This document shows, in pieces, positions 1-8,736 of a stretch of 64,000 bases of DNA. Position 1 is the stretch's first letter, and each line of letters begins with the position of its first letter. Source of the stretch: Streptomyces microflavus. GTDB taxonomy: Bacteria > Actinomycetota > Actinomycetes > Streptomycetales > Streptomycetaceae. The stretch spans positions 1 through 64,000 of the forward strand of contig NZ_BMUG01000018.1 of NCBI RefSeq assembly GCF_014650075.1. Reading direction: 5' to 3'. Below the pieces are notes generated by a model. That model had not been told where the DNA came from, made no database searches, and saw only the letters and a program-made list of their open reading frames with translations. Position numbers and translations under genes: made by a program.

Positions 1-20
1 CGCCGAACAATTTTTCCGGG

Positions 21-50
21 AAAGCCCCGCACCTATGGTGCGGGGCTTTT
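21..50. terminator. Rho-independent-type hairpin
   Basis: A near-perfect inverted repeat (AAAGCCCCGCACC, loop TAT, GGTGCGGGGCTTTT) has A and T tracts on both sides, so it could stop transcription in either direction. It probably ends a gene that lies left of the window. Confidence 0.8.
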
Positions 51-164
51 CTGCGTTCAGGCGCTGCAGCAGCGTCGCTCCGCCCACCCCCGTGCATGGG
101 CCGGCGGAAGCTGAGGGTAAGGTCGGGGAGCATCATTCGCACGTTCTTCACAGGAGGCTCCCGG

Positions 165-773
165 GTGGAGGTCCAGGAGACTCGGGTCCAGACGGACCGG
201 GTCCTCACCATCCCCAACATCCTCAGCATGGCTCGCCTTGTCGGGGTCCCGCTCTTCCTGTGGCTGATTCTCCGCCCCGTGTTCGGCGGGCCCAACAGCG
301 ATGGCTGGGCGCTGCTGGTGCTGATGCTCAGCGGCATCAGCGACTACCTGGACGGCAAGCTCGCCCGGCGGTGGAACCAGATCAGCAGTCTCGGCCGGCT
401 CCTGGACCCGGCTGCCGACCGCCTCTACATCCTCTCGACCCTTCTCGGCCTCACCTGGCGCGAGATCCTGCCACTCTGGCTCACCGCGGCCCTCCTGGCC
501 CGTGAGCTCATGCTGCTGGTGATGGTGGCAATCCTGCGGCGCCACGGCTATCCGCCACCGCAGGTCAACTTCCTGGGGAAAGCTGCAACGTTCAACCTGA
601 TGTACGCGTTCCCCTTGTTGCTGCTCAGCGACGGGAGTGGTTGGCTGGCTACTGTGGCCGCCATTTTCGGATGGGCGTTCGCAGGATGGGGTACAACGCT
701 GTATTGGTGGGCAGGGATCCTTTACGTGGTCCAGGTCCGCCGGCTCGTCAAGGCGGATGAAGTAGCCGATTGA
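165..773 (+). CDS. CDP-alcohol phosphatidyltransferase (PgsA2-like)
   Basis: An integral membrane enzyme that should transfer a phosphoalcohol onto CDP-diacylglycerol in phospholipid synthesis. The family signature D-x2-DG-x2-AR-x8-G-x3-D-x3-D is complete, beginning at Asp60 (DYLDGKLAR) and ending in LLDPAADR. Several hydrophobic segments follow. The GTG at 165 has AGGAGG seven bases upstream, so I prefer it to the upstream in-frame ATG at 96. Length (202 aa) is normal for the family. It opens a block that matches the position of pgsA2 (Rv1822) in mycobacteria. The acceptor alcohol cannot be told from sequence; glycerol-3-phosphate and myo-inositol-phosphate are both possible. Confidence 0.88.
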   Translation: MEVQETRVQTDRVLTIPNILSMARLVGVPLFLWLILRPVFGGPNSDGWALLVLMLSGISDYLDGKLARRWNQISSLGRLLDPAADRLYILSTLLGLTWREILPLWLTAALLARELMLLVMVAILRRHGYPPPQVNFLGKAATFNLMYAFPLLLLSDGSGWLATVAAIFGWAFAGWGTTLYWWAGILYVVQVRRLVKADEVAD

Positions 774-886
774 GCTCGTTGATGCGGTGCCGTGCAGTGT
801 GGCCGGCCCGCGGTGTGATGACTTGAATGATGCCCCGACGGGCGAACTCGGCTGACCGTCGTCTCTTATAGGAGGACGTTTCCGAC

Positions 887-3382
887 ATGAAGGCCGTCGT
901 GATGGCTGGTGGCGAAGGCACACGCCTTCGCCCCATGACCTCGAGCATGCCCAAGCCGCTCCTGCCCGTGGCCAACCGGCCGATCATGGAGCATGTACTG
1001 CGGCTGCTCAAGAGGCATGGGCTCAATGAGACAGTAGTGACCGTCCAGTTCCTCGCCTCCCTCGTCAAGAACTATTTCGGGGACGGCGAAGAGCTCGGGA
1101 TGGAGCTCACCTATGCCAACGAGGAGAAGCCACTCGGCACCGCGGGGAGCGTGAAGAACGCCGAAGAGGCGTTGAAGGACGACACCTTCCTCGTCATTTC
1201 CGGTGACGCGCTCACCGACTTCGACCTCACCGACCTCATCGCCTTCCACAAGGAGAAGGGCGGCCTCGTCACGGTCTGTCTGACCCGGGTCCCCAATCCG
1301 CTGGAATTCGGCATCACCATCGTCGACGAGAACGGGCAGGTCGAACGCTTCCTGGAGAAGCCGACCTGGGGCCAGGTCTTCTCCGACACCGTGAACACGG
1401 GCATCTATGTCATGGAGCCCGAGGTCTTCGACTACGTCCAGGCCGATACCTCCGTCGACTGGTCGGGTGATGTCTTCCCGCAGCTGATGAAGGAAGGCAA
1501 GCCGATCTACGGCTATATCGCCGAGGGCTACTGGGAAGACGTCGGCACGCACGAGAGCTATGTGAAGGCTCAGGCCGACGTCCTGGAGCGCAAGGTCGAC
1601 GTGGAGCTGGACGGCTTCGAGATCTCGCCCGGTGTATGGGTGGCAGAAGGCGCGGAGGTCCATCCGGACGCCGTGCTCCGCGGGCCGCTGTACATCGGTG
1701 ACTACGCCAAGGTCGAGGCGGATGTCGAAATCCGCGAGCACACGGTCGTCGGGTCCAACGTGGTCGTCAAGACCGGTGCCTTTCTTCATAAGGCCGTGGT
1801 CCACGACAACGTCTACATCGGACAGCACAGCAACCTCCGGGGCTGCGTGGTCGGCAAGAACACCGACATCATGCGGGCGGCCCGGATCGAGGACGGCGCT
1901 GTCATCGGTGACGAATGCCTGGTCGGCGAGGAGTCGATCATCCAGGGCAATGTGCGGGTGTACCCGTTCAAGACCATCGAGGCCGGTGCGTTCGTCAACA
2001 CCTCGGTGATCTGGGAATCCCGTGGGCAGGCGCATCTCTTCGGGGCGCGCGGTGTCTCCGGAATCCTGAACGTCGAGATCACCCCCGAACTGGCGGTCCG
2101 GCTGGCCGGCGCCTATGCCACGACCCTGAAGAAGGGGTCGACGGTAACGACCGCCCGTGACCACTCCCGAGGCGCCCGCGCCCTCAAGCGGGCCGTCATC
2201 TCGGCCCTCCAGGCCAGCGCCATCGACGTACGGGACCTGGAGAACGTACCGCTGCCCGTGGCCCGGCAGCAGACGGCTCGGGGCAGTGCGGGCGGCATCA
2301 TGATCCGTACATCGCCCGGAGTGCCCGACTCGGTGGACATCATGTTCATCGACGAGCGGGGCGCCGACCTCTCGCAGGCGCAGCAGCGCAAGCTTGACCG
2401 GGTCTACGCACGCCAGGAGTACCGCAGGGCCTTCCCCGGCGAGATCGGGGACCTGCACTTCCCGTCCAGCGTCTTCGACTCGTACACCGGCTCCCTGCTC
2501 CGCAACGTCGACATCGCGGGCATCGCCGACTCCGGGCTCAAGGTCGTCGTGGACGCCTCCAACGGTTCCGCCGGGCTCGTCCTGCCGAGCCTGCTCGGGC
2601 GGCTCGGGGTGGACGCCCTGACGATCAACCCGGGACTCGACGAATCGCGGCCCACCGAGTCCGCCGAGACCCGCCGCGCCGGCCTCGTACGGCTCGGCGA
2701 GATCGTCTCCTCGGCCCGGGCGGCCTTCGGTGTCCGGTTCGACCCGGTCGGTGAGCGGCTCTCCCTGGTGGACGAGCTGGGCCGGATCATCGAGGACGAC
2801 CGGGCCCTGCTGGTCATGCTGGACCTCGTCGCCGCCGAGCGGCGCAGCGGACGCGTCGCCCTGCCGGTGACGACCACGCGCGTGGCCGAGCAGGTGGCGG
2901 CCTACCACGGCACACAGGTGGAATGGACGACCACCTCGCCCGACGACCTGACCCGGGTGGGACGCGAAGAGACCACCATCTTCGGAGGAGACGGGCGCGG
3001 CGGGTTCATCGTTCCCGAATTCAGCAGCGTCTTCGACGGGACGGCCGCTTTCGTCCGGCTCATCGGACTCGTCGCACGGACCCAGCTCACCCTGAGCCAG
3101 ATCGATGCCCGCATTCCCCGTGCCCACGTCCTGCGCCGCGACCTCGCGACGCCCTGGGCGGTCAAGGGTCTCGTCATGCGCAGCGTCGTGGAGGCGGCCG
3201 GGGACCGCAGCGTGGACACCACGGACGGCGTCCGGGTGGTCGAGGCGGACGGCCGGTGGATCATGGTGCTGCCCGACCGGGCGGAGGCCGTCACCCATCT
3301 GTGGGCGGAAGGGCCGGACGACGCCTCGGCGCAGGCGCTGCTCGACGAGTGGTCCGCCGTGGTGGAGAGCGCGGGCGAGTGA
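887..3382 (+). CDS. Mannose-1-phosphate guanylyltransferase-like protein with degenerate phosphohexomutase domain
   Basis: An 831-residue three-part protein. Residues 1-235 are a nucleotidyltransferase domain (MAGGEGTRLRP near the N terminus, then SMPKPLLPVANRP). Residues about 245-370 are left-handed beta-helix hexapeptide repeats. The remainder has the length and fold signature of a phosphoglucomutase/phosphomannomutase. The first domain should make GDP-mannose or a similar NDP-sugar for glycan and protein mannosylation. The mutase half lacks a clean TASHNP serine motif (RTSPGVPDS instead), the metal site DGDxDR (DPVGERL instead) and the GEESGH loop, so it is probably non-catalytic. GGAGG lies 11 bases before the ATG. 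Confidence 0.85.
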   Translation: MKAVVMAGGEGTRLRPMTSSMPKPLLPVANRPIMEHVLRLLKRHGLNETVVTVQFLASLVKNYFGDGEELGMELTYANEEKPLGTAGSVKNAEEALKDDTFLVISGDALTDFDLTDLIAFHKEKGGLVTVCLTRVPNPLEFGITIVDENGQVERFLEKPTWGQVFSDTVNTGIYVMEPEVFDYVQADTSVDWSGDVFPQLMKEGKPIYGYIAEGYWEDVGTHESYVKAQADVLERKVDVELDGFEISPGVWVAEGAEVHPDAVLRGPLYIGDYAKVEADVEIREHTVVGSNVVVKTGAFLHKAVVHDNVYIGQHSNLRGCVVGKNTDIMRAARIEDGAVIGDECLVGEESIIQGNVRVYPFKTIEAGAFVNTSVIWESRGQAHLFGARGVSGILNVEITPELAVRLAGAYATTLKKGSTVTTARDHSRGARALKRAVISALQASAIDVRDLENVPLPVARQQTARGSAGGIMIRTSPGVPDSVDIMFIDERGADLSQAQQRKLDRVYARQEYRRAFPGEIGDLHFPSSVFDSYTGSLLRNVDIAGIADSGLKVVVDASNGSAGLVLPSLLGRLGVDALTINPGLDESRPTESAETRRAGLVRLGEIVSSARAAFGVRFDPVGERLSLVDELGRIIEDDRALLVMLDLVAAERRSGRVALPVTTTRVAEQVAAYHGTQVEWTTTSPDDLTRVGREETTIFGGDGRGGFIVPEFSSVFDGTAAFVRLIGLVARTQLTLSQIDARIPRAHVLRRDLATPWAVKGLVMRSVVEAAGDRSVDTTDGVRVVEADGRWIMVLPDRAEAVTHLWAEGPDDASAQALLDEWSAVVESAGE

Positions 3383-3395
3383 CCTCGTGACGCCG

Positions 3396-3435
3396 GGTGC
3401 ACCGGAACTCCCTGTCCAGGGCGTTCCGGTGCACC
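3396..3435. terminator. 13-bp inverted repeat between operon genes
   Basis: GGTGCACCGGAAC at 3396-3408 pairs perfectly with GTTCCGGTGCACC at 3423-3435. There is no T tract, so it could be a Streptomyces-type U-less terminator, an attenuator or an RNA-stability element between the sugar-nucleotide gene and the DUF881 gene. Confidence 0.5.
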
Positions 3436-3483
3436 GGTGGGGCCATTCGGCGGCAGCCGTGGTGACGTGCGACGATGTGCGGC

Positions 3484-4398
3484 ATGTCGCAGCAGCCCCC
3501 CGATCGGAGCACACCCTCGCCGCCCGCACGTCCCGACGCCTCCATGTCGCTGCTGAACAACGTGATGGACCACAGCCTCGACGACGGTTACGCGGAGGCC
3601 TCGGCCCGCCGCAGGGCCGACGGGAGCGCGGGGCTGCCCCGTACGCTCAAGTCGAAGCTCGGCCTCGCCGCCGGTCTGGTGGTGGCCGCCCTGGTGGTCA
3701 CCCTCGGTGCCGCCGAGGCGCGGGTGTCGGCGCCGGTCGTGGCGAAGGAACGGGAAGAGCTGATCGACCGCATCAACGCGGAGACGCGGGCGGCCGACAC
3801 TCTGGAGTCGGATGTCGACAAGCTCCGCACCGACGTGAGCGAGCGGCAGCGCAAGGCCCTGGAACGTCATGGCGGGGACCAGGGGGAACTGGTGGCCCTG
3901 CTGTCCGGGGCGACCCCGGTCGAGGGCCCCGGGGTGAAGCTCGTCGTGGACGACGCCAAGAACACCGATCAGGGCGGCGGCGGACCCCGTGAGTCGTCGA
4001 GCTTCGCGGACACGGGCCGGGTACGGGACCGGGACATGCAGCGGGTCGTCAACGGCCTGTGGGAGTCCGGCGCCGAGGCCATCGCCATCAACGGGCAAAG
4101 ACTGACGGCACTGTCGGCGATCCGCGCCGCGGGCGACGCCATACTGGTCGACAACCGGCCGCTCGTACCGCCGTACACGGTGCTCGCGGTGGGGGACGGG
4201 AAGAATCTCGCCGCCGCGTTCCAGGACAGCGCCGACGGCCAGTACCTCAACGCGCTCAAGGAGAGCTTCGACATCCGCACCAGCTTGTCCGAGCAGGCGA
4301 AGGTGCGGCTCCCCGCCGCGCCGAGCCTGATCGTCCGTACAGCAGAGCCGAAGGCCGCCGGCAGTGATGCGGCAGAATCAGGGAAGGGCACATCGTGA
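3484..4398 (+). CDS. DUF881 family membrane protein
   Basis: A cytoplasmic N terminus is followed by one transmembrane segment near residues 57-80 (LGLAAGLVVAALVVTL), a coiled-coil stretch rich in E, R and D, and a C-terminal DUF881 domain (EGPGVKLVVDDAK, NGLWESGAEAIAINGQRL). The role of DUF881 proteins is not established; their conserved place beside sbp, FHA and MerR genes suggests the envelope or division. The start could also be the ATG at 3475. The 3' end overlaps the next gene by GTGA, implying translational coupling. It corresponds to Rv1823 in the mycobacterial order. Confidence 0.85.
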   Translation: MSQQPPDRSTPSPPARPDASMSLLNNVMDHSLDDGYAEASARRRADGSAGLPRTLKSKLGLAAGLVVAALVVTLGAAEARVSAPVVAKEREELIDRINAETRAADTLESDVDKLRTDVSERQRKALERHGGDQGELVALLSGATPVEGPGVKLVVDDAKNTDQGGGGPRESSSFADTGRVRDRDMQRVVNGLWESGAEAIAINGQRLTALSAIRAAGDAILVDNRPLVPPYTVLAVGDGKNLAAAFQDSADGQYLNALKESFDIRTSLSEQAKVRLPAAPSLIVRTAEPKAAGSDAAESGKGTS

Positions 4399-4727
4399 TC
4401 GCCGTACTGGGCCTCGTCGTGGGAGTCGTGGTCGGACTGTTGGTCCGGCCCGAGGTACCGGCGGTGGTCGAGCCCTATCTCCCGATCGCCGTGGTCGCCG
4501 CGCTCGACGCGGTCTTCGGCGGCCTGCGGGCCATGCTCGACGGCATCTTCGTCGACAAGGTCTTCGTGGTGTCGTTCCTCTCCAACGTCGTCGTCGCCGC
4601 GCTGATCGTGTTCCTCGGCGACAAACTGGGTGTCGGGGCGCAGCTCTCCACCGGTGTGGTGGTCGTGCTCGGTATCCGGATCTTCTCCAACGCCGCCGCG
4701 ATCCGTCGGCACGTCTTCCGGGCTTGA
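4395..4727 (+). CDS. sbp: Small basic protein (DUF1290), membrane
   Basis: A 110-residue, very hydrophobic protein with about three transmembrane helices and a conserved core (VVEPYLPIAVVAALDAVFGG, then LDGIFVDKVFVVSFLSN). It belongs to the small basic protein family found next to division genes in Gram-positive bacteria; molecular function is unknown. The GTG start overlaps the TGA of the upstream DUF881 gene, and the next DUF881 gene begins six bases after this stop, so the three are one operon. The order DUF881-sbp-DUF881 is the same as Rv1823-Rv1825. Confidence 0.9.
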   Translation: MIAVLGLVVGVVVGLLVRPEVPAVVEPYLPIAVVAALDAVFGGLRAMLDGIFVDKVFVVSFLSNVVVAALIVFLGDKLGVGAQLSTGVVVVLGIRIFSNAAAIRRHVFRA

Positions 4728-4732
4728 GGCCG

Positions 4733-5563
4733 ATGAACAACGACGAGAACGCGCACAGCCAGCAGCCCGGACAGCCGGCACAGCCGGACGCCGGTGTGTC
4801 CGGCGCCCCGGACGAGCCGGGGCAGCCGCCCGCCGCCGAGGAGGTCTCCGGACGCCAGAGGCTGCTGGCGGGCCTGTGGCCGCCCCGGCTGAGCCGGGCT
4901 CAACTCATCGTCGCCGTGCTGCTGTTCGGACTCGGCCTGGGGCTGGCCATCCAGGTGCGGTCCACCAGCGACGACAGCACGCTGCGCGGGGCGCGGCAGG
5001 AGGACCTGGTCCGGATCCTCGACGAGGTCGACGACCGGACCCAGCGCCTCGCCGACGAGAAGCAGCGCCTGGACGACCAGCGCACCGAGCTGGAGAACAG
5101 CTCGGACCAGGCCGAGGAGGCCCGGAAGCAGACGCTGGAAAAGGAACGGCAGCTGGGGATCCTCGCGGGTACGGTGGCCGCCCAGGGGCCCGGCATCACG
5201 CTGACGATCAGTGACCCGTCGGGCGCGGTCGCGGCCGACAAGCTCCTCGACACCGTCCAGGAGCTGCGCGCGGCCGGGGCCGAGGCCATCGAGGTCAACG
5301 GCGTCCGAGTGGTGGCCAATACGTACTTCGCCGGGGACGGCGGGGACATCCAGGTGGACGGCAAGAAGATCGACGCACCGTACGAGTTCAAGGTGATCGG
5401 CAAGCCGCAGGACCTGGAGCCCGCCCTCAACATCCCCGGCGGTGTGGTGCAGACGCTGGAGAAGGAACAGGCCACGGCGGTCGTGGAGCGGTCCGACGAC
5501 ATCGTCGTCGACGCCTTGCGACCGGCGAAGCGGCCTGACTACGCTCGGTCGTCGTCCTCATGA
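4733..5563 (+). CDS. DUF881 family membrane protein (second copy)
   Basis: A 276-residue paralogue of the gene two places upstream. It has a Pro/Gln-rich cytoplasmic N terminus, one transmembrane helix near residues 58-76 (AQLIVAVLLFGLGLGLAIQ), a long coiled coil (LDEVDDRTQRLADEKQRL and onward), and a C-terminal DUF881 domain (AQGPGITLTISD, LRAAGAEAIEVNGVRV). I chose the ATG at 4733, six bases after the sbp stop; the open frame runs further upstream but over sbp. The two DUF881 proteins around sbp may form a membrane complex, which is inference from gene order only. Confidence 0.87.
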   Translation: MNNDENAHSQQPGQPAQPDAGVSGAPDEPGQPPAAEEVSGRQRLLAGLWPPRLSRAQLIVAVLLFGLGLGLAIQVRSTSDDSTLRGARQEDLVRILDEVDDRTQRLADEKQRLDDQRTELENSSDQAEEARKQTLEKERQLGILAGTVAAQGPGITLTISDPSGAVAADKLLDTVQELRAAGAEAIEVNGVRVVANTYFAGDGGDIQVDGKKIDAPYEFKVIGKPQDLEPALNIPGGVVQTLEKEQATAVVERSDDIVVDALRPAKRPDYARSSSS

Positions 5564-5753
5564 GTGCGCCGGGCCCGGGGGCCGGTGGACGAGGGCGCGA
5601 GGTTGCGGGGGGTCGGCGCACCGGATTGGTGGCGCGTGGTGGAAACTGTCGGGTGGATACGGACGTTGTGAAGATGTCCGGGTCGGCAGGTGTGTTCATT
5701 CAGGGTTCGTCCTGCCCCACGGGCGGGTCTATGTCGGTCAAGGGGAATCGCCC

Positions 5754-6539
5754 GTGAAGTTGTTTGCGAAGTTGTTCGGGAAGAGTGCACGCGAGGACAG
5801 CAACAGTGCTGCCCGCCACCGCGCTCCGCGCCACGGCCAGGGCGAGGAGCAGGAGGCGGAGCGTCCGCTCTTCCGCGATGAGGTGTCCGGTGACGCCACT
5901 CAGGCTGGGCTCAGCGTGTCGTCCGTTGACCCTGCCGGTGCCGGCCGCATAGGTTTCGGCGAACCATCAACCTCACGTACGGGTGGAGGGTTCACCCCGG
6001 AGGGCTCGTCGATGCCGGTCTGTACGAGGTGCGGTCACCGCAATGCGGAGGCCAGCCGTTTCTGCTCCAACTGCGGAGCACCGTTGCGGGGCGGTGTCCC
6101 CGAGCGCGCCTCGGAGACGACGTCCACGATCTCCATCTCCGGTCTTGAGGCGTACGAGGCCGAGGCGACGGGCCAGACGGCTCTGCCCTCGCTCTCGCCC
6201 GAGGCCCAGGCGGCCGTCGACGCGCTGCCCGGAGGCTCGGCGCTGCTCGTCGTGCGCCGCGGTCCCAATTCCGGGAGCCGTTTCCTGCTGGACAGTGACC
6301 TGACGACCGCCGGCCGTCACCCGCAGAGCGACATCTTTCTCGACGACGTGACCGTGTCGCGGCGTCATGTGGAGTTCCGCAGGGGTCCGGACGGTAGCTT
6401 CACCGTGGGTGACGTGGGCAGCCTCAACGGCACCTATGTCAACCGTGAGCGCATCGATTCGGTCCTGCTGTCCAACGGCGACGAAGTCCAGATCGGAAAG
6501 TACCGCCTGGTCTTCTATGCGAGCCCGCGGGGCGTGTGA
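5754..6539 (+). CDS. garA: GarA/OdhI-type FHA domain protein with zinc ribbon
   Basis: A 261-residue regulator. A Cys4 zinc ribbon lies at about residues 90-107 (CTRCG then CSNCG), the phospho-acceptor motif ETTS at 121-124, and a C-terminal FHA domain at about 164-255 with the usual GR (187-188), SRRH (202-205) and NGTYVN (225-230) signatures. In mycobacteria and corynebacteria, Ser/Thr kinases phosphorylate the ETTS motif; the FHA domain then binds it intramolecularly and stops inhibiting 2-oxoglutarate and glutamate enzymes. The N-terminal extension with zinc ribbon is absent from mycobacterial GarA. The start is the GTG at 5754 with AAGGGGAA upstream; an internal ATG exists at Met87. The 190 bases before it have no gene and probably carry its promoter. 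Confidence 0.88.
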   Translation: MKLFAKLFGKSAREDSNSAARHRAPRHGQGEEQEAERPLFRDEVSGDATQAGLSVSSVDPAGAGRIGFGEPSTSRTGGGFTPEGSSMPVCTRCGHRNAEASRFCSNCGAPLRGGVPERASETTSTISISGLEAYEAEATGQTALPSLSPEAQAAVDALPGGSALLVVRRGPNSGSRFLLDSDLTTAGRHPQSDIFLDDVTVSRRHVEFRRGPDGSFTVGDVGSLNGTYVNRERIDSVLLSNGDEVQIGKYRLVFYASPRGV

Positions 6540-6543
6540 CCAG

Positions 6544-6564
6544 CCCCCGGACTCCGTCCGGGGG
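6544..6564. terminator. Perfect 9-bp hairpin between garA and merR
   Basis: CCCCCGGAC-TCC-GTCCGGGGG lies immediately after the garA stop and 17 bases before the next start. No T tract follows, so partial termination or mRNA processing is as likely as full termination. Confidence 0.55.
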
Positions 6565-6581
6565 GACCCCCAGGAAGGCCC

Positions 6582-7325
6582 ATGCTGCGAACACCGACAG
6601 GCGGTGCCGGTGACGGTACCGCCACCGCGGACGCGCGCTGGGTGAGCATCGGAACGGTGCTCACCCGGCTGCGCGACGAGTTTCCGGAAGTCACGATCTC
6701 CAAGATCCGCTTTCTTGAGGCCGAGGGGCTCATCGAGCCGCAGCGGACTCCGTCCGGGTACCGGAAGTTCGCTCCCGGCGATGTGGAGCGCCTCGCGCAG
6801 GTGCTCCGCATGCAGCGGGACCACTATCTGCCGCTGAAGGTCATCCGGGAGCATCTGGACGCCCTGGCCCGGGGCGAGCAGCCCGTGCTGCCCTCGCCGG
6901 GCGGTCAGCGGGACCTCGGCGACGGGGTGTGGGACTCCGGCCCCGGTGCGGCGACCGCCGCACGGATCGGGCGGGCCGAGCTCCTGGCGGCCGCCCAGGT
7001 CGACGAGGAGCAGCTGGAGGAGTGGGAGTCCTACGGACTCATCGTCGTGGCTCCCGAGGGCGGCTACGACGCCGAGATGGTGACCGTGGCCAAGCTTGTG
7101 GCGGATCTGGGGCGATTCGGCCTGGAACCGCGCCATCTGCGCGCCATGCGTGCCTCCGCGGACCGTGAGGCGGGGTTGGTCGAGCAGCTGGTCGCCCCGC
7201 TGCGCCTGCACCGCAATCCGCAGACCAGGGCCCATGCCGAGGCCACTGCGAACGAGCTGGCCGAGCTCTCCGTAAGGCTGCACGCGGCGCTCGTCCAGAC
7301 GGCTCTGCGCAGCCGTCTGCACTGA
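6582..7325 (+). CDS. MerR family transcriptional regulator, FtsR-like
   Basis: A 247-residue MerR protein. The winged-helix DNA-binding domain spans roughly residues 20-95 (VSIGTVLTRL, KIRFLEAEGLIEP, TPSGYRKFAPGDVERL) and is followed by a long helical region and a C-terminal sensor-like domain. It lacks the clustered cysteines of metal-sensing MerR proteins. Position between garA and the DUF151 gene matches Rv1828 and corynebacterial FtsR, a regulator of ftsZ expression; that role is inferred from synteny. AGGAAGG lies four bases before the ATG, supporting this start. Confidence 0.85.
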   Translation: MLRTPTGGAGDGTATADARWVSIGTVLTRLRDEFPEVTISKIRFLEAEGLIEPQRTPSGYRKFAPGDVERLAQVLRMQRDHYLPLKVIREHLDALARGEQPVLPSPGGQRDLGDGVWDSGPGAATAARIGRAELLAAAQVDEEQLEEWESYGLIVVAPEGGYDAEMVTVAKLVADLGRFGLEPRHLRAMRASADREAGLVEQLVAPLRLHRNPQTRAHAEATANELAELSVRLHAALVQTALRSRLH

Positions 7326-7378
7326 GCTCGGGGGAGCCCGACTACCCAAACATGGCGAGCACGTCCTAGGGTTGCTGT

Positions 7379-7852
7379 GTGAACGAGCTCGACGTTGTCG
7401 GTGTCCGGGTGGAAATGCCCTCCAACCAACCGATCGTTCTCCTGCGTGAAGTGGGAGGCGACCGGTACCTCCCCATTTGGATCGGTCCTGGGGAGGCGAC
7501 CGCCATTGCCTTCGCCCAGCAGGGCATGGCTCCGGCCAGGCCGCTGACCCATGACCTGTTCAAGGATGTGCTCGAGGCCGTGGGCCAGGAGCTCACCGAG
7601 GTCCGCATCACGGACCTTCGCGAAGGGGTCTTCTACGCGGAGCTCGTCTTCGCCAGCGGGGTCGAGGTTAGCGCCCGGCCCTCCGACGCCATAGCGCTCG
7701 CCCTGCGGACCGGCACGCCGATCTACGGCAGTGACGGCGTGCTGGACGATGCGGGCATCGCGATCCCCGACGAGCAGGAGGACGAGGTGGAGAAGTTCCG
7801 CGAATTCCTCGACCAGATCTCACCGGAGGACTTCGGTACCAACAGTCAGTGA
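7379..7852 (+). CDS. DUF151/bifunctional nuclease-domain protein
   Basis: A 157-residue protein of the DUF151 family. Signature stretches include MPSNQPIVLLREVGGDRYLP, IWIGPGEATAIAF and SARPSDAIALALRTG. Plant members have been reported as bifunctional nucleases; in actinobacteria (Rv1829 position) the biochemical activity is not settled. It lies between the two MerR genes, with a GTG start and a weak ribosome-binding site. The acidic C terminus (EQEDEVEKFREFLDQ) is usual for the family. Confidence 0.87.
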   Translation: MNELDVVGVRVEMPSNQPIVLLREVGGDRYLPIWIGPGEATAIAFAQQGMAPARPLTHDLFKDVLEAVGQELTEVRITDLREGVFYAELVFASGVEVSARPSDAIALALRTGTPIYGSDGVLDDAGIAIPDEQEDEVEKFREFLDQISPEDFGTNSQ

Positions 7853-7961
7853 CCGTCCCGCAAGGGTGTCGTCAGCGCATCCGACAAGCCTTTCCCGGAA
7901 GCGAGACACGGGAAACCACCCTCAGGGTGATTATCACTCGGCGTGCCGAGTGTGGCGATCG

Positions 7962-7990
7962 TTGACGCACCCCCAGTGACTGCCTACCTT
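7962..7990 (+). promoter_or_regulatory. Candidate sigma-70 (HrdB-type) promoter
   Basis: TTGACG at 7962-7967 and TACCTT at 7985-7990 are separated by 17 bases and lie about 30 bases before the MerR start at 8021, giving a short leader that contains GGACGGAGG. Predicted by eye only. Confidence 0.55.
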
Positions 7991-8020
7991 CGAGTGGGCA
8001 GGTCAAGGACGGAGGTCGGC

Positions 8021-8638
8021 GTGAGAAGCAGCGGCGACGGTACGGCGGCGGGTGGGCCGTATCCGCAGCACGGCAGTGGAGCCGACCACGCCATCAGGCA
8101 GCCGGTTCAGCCGGCCGCGGTGGCAGCGGACGGCGTGGCAGCGGCGAGCGATATCGGCTATCGCGGACCGACGGCGTGCGCGGCGGCGGGGATCACCTAC
8201 CGCCAGCTGGACTACTGGGCCCGCACGGGGCTCGTCGAGCCCAGCGTGCGACCGGCCTACGGGTCGGGGACCCAGCGTCTCTACAGTTTCCGGGACGTGG
8301 TGCTCCTCAAGATCGTCAAGCGGTTCCTGGACACCGGGGTCGCTCTGCAGAACATCCGCACCACGGTCCAGCACCTGCGGGCCCGGGGTTTCCAGGACCT
8401 TGAGCGCATGACGCTGATGAGCGACGGGGCGACGGTCTACGAGTGCTCCTCGCCCGACGAGGTCGTCAGCCTCCTCCAGGGCGGTCAGGGCGTCTTCGGG
8501 ATCGCCGTGGGGGTCGTCTGGCGGGACGTGGACGTGGCGCTCTCCCAGCTCCACGGGGAGCGGGTCGACACCGGTGAGACCCTCATCGGCAACAACCCGG
8601 CCGACGAGCTCGCCCGGCGCCGCAACCGCGCCGGATGA
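8021..8638 (+). CDS. MerR family transcriptional regulator (Rv1830/McdR-like)
   Basis: A 205-residue MerR protein with a disordered, Gly/Ala-rich N-terminal tail and a winged-helix domain near residues 48-120 (GPTACAAAGITYRQLDYWAR, YSFRDVVLLKIVKRFLDTGV). The C-terminal domain lacks metal-binding cysteines. The GTG at 8021 is preceded by GGACGGAGG, so I take it rather than the longer open frame from 7943. It matches the second MerR of the mycobacterial cluster, which has been linked to cell division control. The gene ends at a strong hairpin, closing the division-linked block. Confidence 0.85.
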   Translation: MRSSGDGTAAGGPYPQHGSGADHAIRQPVQPAAVAADGVAAASDIGYRGPTACAAAGITYRQLDYWARTGLVEPSVRPAYGSGTQRLYSFRDVVLLKIVKRFLDTGVALQNIRTTVQHLRARGFQDLERMTLMSDGATVYECSSPDEVVSLLQGGQGVFGIAVGVVWRDVDVALSQLHGERVDTGETLIGNNPADELARRRNRAG

Positions 8639-8664
8639 GCGGCTGAGCGCACAGCGCAGGACAG

Positions 8665-8708
8665 AACGGGACGGCCCGGCACTCCACGGAGTGCCGGGCC
8701 GTCCCGTT
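8665..8708. terminator. Strong hairpin terminator
   Basis: A stem of about 20 bp (it starts AACGGGACGGCCC, ends GGGCCGTCCCGTT) with a minimal loop sits between the MerR stop and the DinB start. Confidence 0.8.
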
Positions 8709-8736
8709 GTCAGTGGCGTAGGGCAGCATCGGAGGT

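Noticed and set aside
866..3529. 887-codon minus-strand frame opposite the sugar-nucleotide gene
   Set aside because: Low-complexity G/R/D/H-rich translation typical of the antisense frame of a high-GC gene; the plus-strand protein has clear domains.
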